DNA from: Prunus persica
Lineage: Eukaryota; Streptophyta; Magnoliopsida; Rosales; Rosaceae
Assembly: GCF_000346465.2 (NCBI RefSeq)
Contig: NC_034016.1
Coordinates: 12,953,805 to 13,017,804, forward strand
DNA: 64,000 nucleotides
Direction: 5' to 3'
This document shows, piece by piece, positions 1 through 9,297 of this stretch (the stretch's first letter is position 1; each line of letters starts with the position of its first letter). The notes under the pieces were generated by a model, which worked only from the letters and a program-made list of their open reading frames with translations, was not told the origin of the DNA and did no database searches. The position numbers and the translations under genes were made by a program.

Positions 1-3000
1 CAACTACCTTCTACTGCAATGGTCGTACAATCAAAGACATCACATTTCTGGACGACTTATGCTCTATAAATCCACACAATACTAATGCAACACCCTTCTG
101 TTTTGGTATGTTTGTTGAGGCTGTCCAGTCTGGTGTGTTGGAGTCAACAAATTTACCGAAAAAATTCTTTCATTGTTTCTGGTGGGGCTTGCGAAATCTA
201 AGGTTTGAACATAATTTTGCATTACTGTATTTTTTAGAAGGAACAAATTTACAATTGTCTAGATTTAAAACATGTGGTTTTCTTAACGTTACTCTTTTAC
301 GTTGCCTAACATCACATACACATATGCATAAAATGGTGTTTTAACTTGTAATGTCTTTTAACATAGACGACAGGTCCTAGAATATTTTATTACCTGCAGT
401 ACATTGAATATATTTCCTCTGTTTCTATTCTGCAGTTCTCTTGGGCAAAACCTCGAGACGAGTAACTATACATGGGAAAATATCTTTGCCATTTTTATTT
501 CTCTAAGTGGCTTGCTCCTGGTTCTACTATACCTCACTACAAATTTGAAGGTTGGTGCCAGAACTTCTAAATTAACTTAGGGCTCGTATGGGAGTTGGTA
601 ACTAGATGGTGGACATGGAAATTAGGGTTACAAGAACTCATGATTGTCGTGTAACAGATATGTATGGAGTTGGTAACTAGAACATCAGCGAAGATGAGAA
701 TTATACGGCAGCTGAAAATGAAAGATCTAGAGGTACAATTCTGGTTATCTGAAAATGACATCCCTAAGAATATGAAGGCGACCATCATGCAAAAGGTGCA
801 CAAACAACTTGAACAAAACAAAGATGTTCGTGTGGAGAATATCCTCTATATTCTTCCCTTGGAACAAAAGAGATTTATCAAGCGACATCTCTGCTGGCCT
901 ACAATGAAGAAAGTAAGTTCCCCTCCTCTCCAAAGCGTTCAATTTTTCGTTATTTTAATTAGTAAAGGGAGTACTGGAATTCCAAAATAGTTGTCTCGTT
1001 TCTTATTAATTTTATAATTCGTAGTTTAGTTTTTCTTGGTTTAACATGTCGTACCGTTTAAGTTTTTAAATTAACATTTAAAATTAGGTGCCAATGCTTC
1101 GAGTTATGGACGATCACGTGTTGAAAGAAATCTTTGACAATCTCAAGCCAGTGAGCTATACAGAAGACAAATGTATAATTGGAGAGGGTGAACCACTTGT
1201 TAAAATGCTCTTCATCACTCGAGGCATTTTGTTGACCTACACAACTAACAATGGTGCTAGAAGAAGTAGTGGAGGTTCTTCAACCACCAAGTGTCTTGCC
1301 AAAGGTGATTTCTATGGAGAAGAACTTCTAACCTGGGCATCAACATTCTCCCCGCTTTCAGACTTACCCATCTCCACAACATTTGTCAAGTCCCTCACAA
1401 AAGTTGAAGCATTTGCGCTCATGGCCAATGACTTGAAGACTATAGCGTCTAAATTCTGGAGGCATTTTAGAACGGATGCTCGGATGCAGGTACATCTCTC
1501 TGCAAATCTTATACAAACCAATTGGCGCCGCCGCTATACAAGGAGGGGCCGGTGGTATAGCTTGAAAGAGCTGGAGATTGCGACGCGTGGATTTTCTCCA
1601 GAGAACGTGATTGGAGGAGGATACGACGTCGTTTTCAGAGGAATTTTGCAGGACGGCCATGTCGTGGCGGTCAAGAACCTTCTCAACGACGGGTACGTGT
1701 CTTTTTACTCAATTTCAAATCTTCCCCTCTTTTTTTTTCATCGAAATATTTCTTGAATCAATAGCTAATATAGAGTAAACCTCGTTGGCTTCACTGAATC
1801 AATAACTAATATAGTAATCACTGTTTATACACTCAGTGACCTGCTTTTCTTTTGATTAAAAAGAAAAAGAGCCTCCCTTTGTTCCGCTGTACGAGGAAAA
1901 GAAAATTACTATGCGCTTTTAACACTTTTATTCTTCAGTCTTTTTATTTTTAGTATCTTTACTGTATACAATTTCAACTTTGTTCTTTCTTCATGCCTCA
2001 TTGTTATGTCTGATCTTCAGAGCTTGTTTTCACTTTTCATCATTGATTTTCTACTTTTGATTGACCAAATATTACTTTGTCATCGAAACATTCCCATTTT
2101 AATATTAAATATATTAAAATACCATACCAGAAACAATAGGAGCAAAAACATAAACAGTGCCGTGGCTCCATGATGGATGTTGAAAATTTTTCCTGTGAAA
2201 TGAAATTATATGAAGTGCAGTTGCTTTTTTGCCATGAATGCAAATTTTCAGATTTGAACTTGGTCTTTGTATAACATATCTGTTAACTCAAAATTTAATT
2301 GCTGCTTGCCATCTTACATATAGGGGTCAGGCAGAGATACTGTTTAAGGCGGAAGTGGAAGCCATTGGTAAAGTAAAGCATAAGAACTTGGTGGGTCTAA
2401 TTGGCTATTGTGCTGAAGGCCCTCAAAGGTAACTCTATTGTCATATCTTTTAGGTGAATTCAGATTAACCTGTTTCTTCCTCTAATTAACATGTCCATGG
2501 GGACTTCTACTGCTCTGCCAGGATGCTTGTACATGAATACATTGACAATGGCAATTTGGAGCAATGGTTGCATGGTGATGTTGGGCCTGTCAGCCCTCTG
2601 ACCTGGGATATTCGAATGAAAATAGCTGTCGGGACAGCAAAAGGGTGAGATAATTCTGTATTCTTCTTGTTCATTTTGCTTGTATTTAACGATTATATGT
2701 CTCAGTATGACAGGATCTGTAACATATTGCACTGCTTTTGTCATTCTCACGATCTCCCTACTTTGGCTATGAAAATATATTATCCTGCATCACTATAAAC
2801 CTATTCTTGTTTTTCTAACAGGCTGGACTACTTGCACGAATGGTTAGAACCCAGGGTGGTGCATCGTGATATAAAACCCAGCAACATTCTTCTGGATAGA
2901 AAATGGAACCCGAAAGTATCAGGTTTTGGCGTGGCCAAGCTCTTAGCACCTGAGTCAAGCTATGTGACTACATCTGTAGTGGGGACAATGGGGTTAGTTC

Positions 3001-3585
3001 TTTCTTGAATTCTGAAGATATTTCAATGATACATTACCTGGATGGTATCTCTACTATGTTGTAGTACTGATTCTTCACTGTAATTTTCTGTAGATATATA
3101 TGTCCAGAGTATGTCAGGACAGGTATGCTTAACGAGTGGAGTGATGTATATAGCTTTGGAATTCTACTCATGGAGATAATTACAGGAAGAAGACCAAGTG
3201 ACCCTTCCAGACCAGATGAAGAGGTAAAGCCAAGTTTTCATTCTCTGTTTCCTAGAAGCGCTGCAACAATGTCCTAACTGTTTCAGTTGAGGTATATCAG
3301 ATATTCCTGGTTGATTGGTTTAAAGAAATGATCCAAAGTCGCCGTGGGGAGGAGGTTGTAGATCCTCTGATAGAAGTTCGGCCCTCTCCAAGAGCTATGA
3401 AGCGAGCATTGCTGGTTTGTCTCCGCTGTACAGATTCAGATGTCAACAAGCGACCAAAAATGGGGCAAATTGTTCATATGCTTGAGGCAGATGACTTCCC
3501 TGATTGTTCTGAAAGTCCTTTCTTATCATGTATGTTCCTGTCCCACTTAGAATTTTCTTGGTCTGGTCGATCACCAGTATTATGA
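1..3585 (+). CDS. CNGC channel-receptor-like kinase fusion (copy A), 5' end outside window
   Basis: Exons inferred: 1-202, 436-550, 658-912, 1088-1692, 2324-2428, 2522-2644, 2822-2992, 3094-3223, 3301-3585. Phases agree at every junction, giving about 663 codons without a stop. The first exons encode the pore region ([11 protein letters not shown] then [10 protein letters not shown], a GQN-type selectivity filter), S6 and C-linker (RHLCW). The exon at 1088 encodes the cyclic-nucleotide-binding domain and then an IQ-like motif ([12 protein letters not shown]). With no stop or splice site it runs on into a kinase of the At1g01540-like receptor kinase family ([51 protein letters not shown]...HMLEADD). 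The kinase's own membrane anchor is absent, so the channel would supply it. The catalytic DFG Asp is replaced (SGFGVAKL) and the glycine loop is short and altered ([11 protein letters not shown]), suggesting a pseudokinase. The last exon may instead splice at GTATGT near 3530. It could be a real fusion protein or a decaying chimera; the intact frame favours the former. Confidence 0.7.
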
Positions 3586-5430
3586 CTTTGCATAAATTTT
3601 GAGTCGTATATTAAAGAGTTGCCCTCTCCACAAATTTCTGCCTTTGCATGGTTTGATCTCAAAACCTGTCTCCTATTAAGGTGGAGAGGCAGCACTTGGT
3701 CTGATGATGGGACTGGTAGGATATAAATTATGTAGAGAGACTGGTGTTTTGTAGATGCATTGCAGATGTGTTATTTCTTCAACATCAAGATCACATTAAC
3801 ATGTTCTTCATTTTCAGCTTCCTCATTTTTCTGTTCTATAAGCTGCAGGAAACCTGATCAACCCGATAGAAAGATCATTTCCCTTCCCATGCAGCTGCAT
3901 CTGATAATGTTCAATATCCAATCCAAGCATGCCATGGATAGAAATGAAGGGAGATATGGAAGTGGAGATTATTATGTTTTGGCACAGGAGGCAGTTCCTG
4001 AGGCCATTTGACTTCTTATCATGATTCTCCATTAGTATATAGAAAAGATATTACAAGCCTTGAATGTGCATATAATTTTTTATATAATTTTTTCCATGAT
4101 CTTATAGATTTTGTTGATATATTTGGATTCATACTTAGGAGCTTGTAAATATGTACTTATATCTTTTGATATGTAAGGTGAGGTCTGCTAAGAATATCCT
4201 TTAAAAAAAAAAAATCAGATTCCGATGCAATTAGAGAAAATTTTATAATCGAGTCCCAAATGGCGAAGCCTACGTCTTTTGTACCCTAGTTTAACAACTT
4301 ATACATGCAACAGAATTTTTTATATGAAATAAAGAGAAATTATGCCAAATGAATCTTCTCTCAAGTTCTTGCAAAATAAATAAATATACTAACTTGGAAG
4401 AAGGGTGAATCAAGAAAATTTGTACATAACCCACCAATAGTGGTTGCCAAATGACATATCAAATGGGCTTTGTACAATTTTTAACTGTTTGCTTCTTCTT
4501 CTGCATTTGTAAGCCTTAGAAACAAAAATTGAAGAAACAGCAAGTATATCATCAATTCCAGTCAAATCAACAATTAACCTATAAATGAAAATAAGAATAT
4601 ACCCAAGAAGATAGTAACAAATTTAGCAACATAAATTTTTAATAACCTTTTCAGAACGAGGAATAAATTAAACATATAGGGTCTGATTGTAATTAGGCTA
4701 AACTTCAAGAGTGTAATCTTATAATTAAAACTCTCTAAATATAAAAAGTTGTTTGAAAAAATATAAAATTATATACGTTTTCCCAACACCATACAATCCT
4801 AAAAGAGGTTGATAGAATCGTATTTAGAGCTCAGATGAAATCTTTGGGGCTCTAAAAACAACACTCTCACAACAAGAGGACTCTATATATGGAGCTCTAT
4901 ATTCAATATAATTTTATATATGTGTGAATTTTTTTGGAAAAAAGCTATTTTGCTTGAATGTATATTATGATATGTCAGTTTTTGTGTTTGAACATTTCGA
5001 CAAAAATCAAAATCGAAATTTGGATCAGATTTGAAAATCTTATCTATTTATAAATAATAAATAAAAAAACTTGATTGTTACTTTGAAAAAAAAAAAAAAA
5101 AAAAAAACCCAAACACAAACCTTATCTAGCTCATTCCTTTCATTAGTCACATTAAATAAAAATAAAAGAAAGAGGAAGCATCCGTTGGTCAAGAAGAGAG
5201 TATGAGGAGCCATAGTCGCAAGGCAACTCACCGACAACACAAATTGGCAGCTTTTTCTCCATGCGGGCCTTATTGAGTTTCATGGGCTCAACTACAAACA
5301 TAAATATGTGTATAGCTCTAGTGGGGCTCAATCATTTAAGGTCTCAAAATTGAACCACTGGAGATGACTTTTTTGCTTTGGTTGCTATATATTGCAGCCT
5401 AATTAGACCTGACATTCGTGTCGCGCTCGT
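3586..5430. other. AT-rich intergenic stretch after the fusion gene
   Basis: Probable 3' untranslated region of the fusion gene up to about 4200, possibly with a further short exon after the acceptor near 3818. Beyond that I see AT-rich DNA with a 20-odd-base poly-A run at about 5087-5107 and no coding signal. Confidence 0.5.
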
Positions 5431-5820
5431 GTCATTGCCAAAGCTAGATGGTGTTGACATGGAAATTAGGGTTAAAAGAATTCGTGATTGTCGTGTAACA
5501 GATATGTATGGAGTTGGTAACTAGAACATCAGCCAAGTAGTGGAGGTTCTTCAACCACCAAGTGTCTTGCAAAAGGTGATTTCTATGGAGGAGAACTTCT
5601 AACCTGGGCATCAACATTCTCCCCGCTTTCAGACTTACCCATCTCCACAAGATTTGTCAAGTCCCTCACAAAAGTTGAAGCATTTGCACTCATGGCCAAT
5701 GACTTGAAGATTATAGCGTCTAAATTCTGGAGGCATTTTAGCATGGATGCTCGGATGCTGGTACATCTCTCTGCAAATCTTATACAAACCAACCGGCACC
5801 TCCACGATACAAGGAGGGCT
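5431..5820 (+). pseudogene. CNGC remnant (copy B), internally deleted
   Basis: The left part (to about 5537) matches the start of the C-linker exon and its upstream intron in copies A and C. The sequence then jumps from the C-linker start directly to the middle of the cyclic-nucleotide-binding-domain exon (TTCTTCAACCACCAAGTG), removing roughly 570 bp relative to copy A. A short AAG is shared at the junction. The remaining part continues through the domain end and the IQ-like region to ACAAGGAGGG, where similarity to copy A stops. No pore or transmembrane exons remain nearby, so it cannot encode a channel. The 5' part resembles copy C more closely (it shares AAAGCTAGATGGTGTTGAC, absent from A). 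The 3' part resembles copy A (it shares AGTAGTGGAGGTTCTTC, absent from C). Confidence 0.8.
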
Positions 5821-6990
5821 ATAATTTTTTTTTTCAATGAAACTTTAATTCTTTGTTTTGGGCGGATATATGCTTCTACTGTGCATGGCATGAGAAGCAG
5901 ATGTATTGATCTAAGTTCAACGGGGTGAGGACGAAACACACCCCGGTATTGCAAATTTCTGTTCTCCTATCACCAAGTGCATTCTTAGTTCCCACATGGC
6001 ACATGGCAACTTATATCTCATTCTCCCAACACCAAGTCTATATACCTTTGTACCGGTCGAAAATTTGAGCAAAAGGAAATTGAAAGAAGAGATCAAAGGA
6101 TGATTTTGAACTGATAGCACCCCTACGAACTACAGCAAGACACCAATAATAACCAATGGCAATACTGATTTCTAATCACAAATTATTGCATTAAGCACTG
6201 AGAGGTTAATTCTCCAAGATAACAGATAAGGTTGAACATGATCTTGAAGTTCCACAACATTCAGTCAATTGTGTCAATATGGCGGCAGACGATTCAAAAT
6301 TCAAACAATACATACGATATTTTTGTTCCGACAATGTGATGGAGAATGGATGCGAGAAGGAGATTTCCTATCCTAGCAGGAAAAGGAGGGAAACGGATAC
6401 TCAATTTAAAGTGAGTAAACAGAATTCCATACTCGATCTCAGCTAGGGTTATGAACTTATAATCTATAATCTGATGATCGAGTCGATTCCATGATTATAA
6501 GTTCATTCCATACCGGACCAGACCTATCGAACTAGTATACCCCTTTATCAACGAAAAATAGACACAATGTAACTTTATTGCATTGGAAAAAAATATGATG
6601 TGGACCGTGGATTATCTTGGGGAAAGGATTAATATTTGTTTGATTCTTTTCGTAATAATTACTTTTAGTAATAATGAAACTATTTTGTTCGTAGGAACAA
6701 AAAGAAGCAGATCTATTCTACACCCGATAAGTACCAATACGCAATGGTAGGGGAGTTGATACCATTTTATATGAGTGAATGCATATATATATATATATAT
6801 ATTTGTTCATCATCCAAAGGACTTATTTGTAAGAATTTTCCTTTATTCATTTTGTCTTCTTTATCTTTTTTTATGAACTTTATCAATCTATGGATAAAAT
6901 ATGATAAAAGGCCAATATTATTAGGACAATAAACCCATTGTTACGCTTTCACATCAAAGTGAGACATAGTACTTAATTTTCTTTTATTTA
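5821..6990. other. Gene-free stretch, partly plastid-like, with (AT)n microsatellite
   Basis: No credible coding sequence. An AT dinucleotide run of about ten units lies at 6783-6802. The part from about 6300 onward probably belongs to the same plastid-derived insertion as the clpP exon, but its limits are not visible. Confidence 0.45.
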
Positions 6991-7053
6991 ATGCCTATTG
7001 GTGTTCCGAGAGTACCTTTTCGAAGTCCCGGAGAGGAAGATGCATTGTGGATT
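6991..7053 (+). pseudogene. clpP: Plastid clpP exon 1 in nuclear DNA (NUPT)
   Basis: The reading from the ATG is [20 protein letters not shown], which matches the beginning of plastid-encoded ClpP ([20 protein letters not shown]) except for two substitutions. Only the first exon of the protease subunit is recognisable. The sequence diverges where the plastid exon would end, and no other ClpP exon follows. The surrounding DNA (roughly 6300-7250) also looks plastid-like in composition and contains a palindromic stretch around 6440-6510, but I could not assign it to named plastid genes. The two changes and an AT microsatellite upstream suggest an old insertion without function. Confidence 0.8.
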
Positions 7054-7802
7054 TCTTTTATCACTTAGGAGCCGCTTTCTAGACGATCCCTAATAGAAAA
7101 GAGGGGGATTATAAAAATCTGTCTAGTTACTTCGTTCTCTATTTCTATTTGAGAGAATCCTTAGGAAAAGCATTTTGTTTCCACCAATATCATTATTTGC
7201 ATTTTGCATAAGGTTTTACAGTAAGGACCATTCACTTTTTATCATCATAAGAGGGAGAAAAATCTATATTGACGTTTCTTCAGACGAATGCTTTGCCTTC
7301 ATTTCCCCGAACTCTTGCAAATAACTCTCCATCATTACCTTTCTTTCACCTTTTTACTAAACTAGTTAAGCTGTGCATCAAAGTTCAGAAATGAGCAGCA
7401 TGGCAAAGCGAGTAGAAAAAAGCACTTTTCAGAAAGGGAAGTTTCAGTGACATTTCTGAGAAGGATCAAAGATAGTTAGGTGGGGACTTGACAAAAAGAA
7501 AATGGAATAGCTTTGTGTTCAATTTTTATTATATATGTATCTATGATCAGCTAGCAACTCATTGGCTTGAGTTAAGGTCACTACCATATGTCTGCAACCA
7601 TAGTGACCATATGGTTGACACAGACATATCCTTGTTCCTTTCTTAAGTTTCTCCATTCTCAATATATATCCCACACAGGGACAAGGACATGTCTGCAACC
7701 GCTTGGGGAACGAACACTTTATTATATATAAAATAAAAAATTATTAAAAAATTTCCAAAATTCCTCATATATGAAGGAGAACACTTTGCAAATGTAAAAA
7801 AT

Positions 7803-7975
7803 TCCTTAGGAAATCCAAAAAGAAATAAGGGCATTTTTGTCTATTTTAGCTTATTTTACAAATATTTCTCTCTCTTTTGACCTTTTTCAAAATGTTCCAA
7901 AATATTAGTGGAAGTATGAAAGCGATAGTAAAAATAAACGTTGAGAATGAAAATGAGAAGAAAAAACTTCATGTA
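7803..7975 (+). repeat. Direct repeat, unit 1
   Basis: About 173 bp sharing long blocks (for example GAAATAAGGGCATTTTTGTC and AATAAACGTTGAGAATGAAA) with a second copy about 275 bp downstream. Non-coding, with only scattered differences between the units. Confidence 0.8.
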
Positions 7976-8077
7976 GTAAAGTCAGAAAACTTTCACTTTT
8001 GAAAAAAGTCAAAAATTTTCTAAAGAAGACAGAAAAATTTCTCAATTTTCAAACCAAGATATGTAAATATAAAATTT

Positions 8078-8252
8078 TTTTAAGGAAATTCAAAAAGAAA
8101 TAAGGGCATTTTTGTCTATTTTAGTTTTTTTTACAAATATTTCTCTCTCTCTTTTGACCTTTTTCAAAATGTTTCAAAATATTAATGGAAGTATGAAAGT
8201 GATAGTAAAAATAAACGTTGAGAATGAAAATGAGAAGAGAAAACTTCATGTA
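8078..8252 (+). repeat. Direct repeat, unit 2
   Basis: Second copy of the repeat beginning at 7803. About 100 bp of unrelated AT-rich sequence separates the units, so this looks like a local segmental duplication rather than a microsatellite. Confidence 0.8.
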
Positions 8253-9297
8253 AAATTTGCAGATGGTAAAGTAAAATTTACCTAATATAATATTGGCTTC
8301 TGAAATAGGATGAGATTGAAATAACAATAAGATGGGATCAGATTGTTGCAATACAATTTTATTTCTTTAAATTGAAAAAAAGATGAAGAGTAGAAGAAAC
8401 TAACCTCACAACTGTCTCTTGGGACATCTCCATAATTGCTGAAGCCATTAATAGCCCCTCCTGCAATATAGAGAATCGAAAACTTAATTAATTATACAAT
8501 AAAAAATATATATATTATGTATAATTTTAATCTCTGTAAAATTTGGGCGGATATATGCTTCTGAATACCTGATCACCAGTTTAATATTTTGCAAAATGAG
8601 TGCTTCGACACAGAGGGAGCTGAAGGTGGAATTTATACAAATATATAGTATAATATTACACTGTAGCTTGAGTCCCTACGTGAGTCAATTAACAATTGTC
8701 AAAAATACCTTAACGAAAAGTAGCTTAATACTGCAGTATAAACGAAAAGTAGGAATTTTTATTTTTAATTTATAATTATTTTATAATTTTATAATTGTTA
8801 ATTGATTCTTTTAATTTATTTTATCTATTTTATTTTATTTTATCAGTTGATGTGGCTTTTATATATGATCTGATTGTCTTCTTATTCAATGACTCTCTTG
8901 AAGTTTCTTCTTTCTTTTTTGGTTGGATTAAAAAAAAAGGCTCATAATAAGGGCCCAATTTCTCTTGCCTATGTAAAGGCTCTCTCACACTAGACAAGGC
9001 AGATACTAGTTCTTTACTTTGTGCTAATTACTGCCTTAATCTTGTTGATCCAATATGGTTGTACAAGTATTATGATATGGGTACACGATCTTGTTTAATT
9101 TTCTTCCTTTTTGATCCAATTTTGAACATCAACATTTTTCAGCATTGTAGAACATATTGCACCAGGAGAATTGTCACCACGTACGAAAGAATGCATCGAT
9201 CCATAATGAGCCTTATGTCATAGAAAATTTAATTAGGTGTTTTATTTATCTATTTGTAGTACCTGATTTTGATATGTTGTTTATGATGTGTTTTCAG
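8253..9297. other. Gene-free stretch upstream of CNGC copy C
   Basis: AT-rich DNA. The missing N-terminal exon of copy C should lie here or be lost, but I could not find it. A short minus-strand segment at 8403-8463 looks exon-like and is discussed in the findings. Confidence 0.4.

Noticed and set aside
664..990. Treating the short CNGC frames (664-990 and 11329-11643) as independent small proteins
   Set aside because: They are single C-linker exons that run past their donors. The spliced models account for them.
7560..7700. Possible inverted repeat around CCATATGTCTGCAACCATAGTGACCATATGG
   Set aside because: Several short matches but no consistent arms or target duplication, so I could not define an element.
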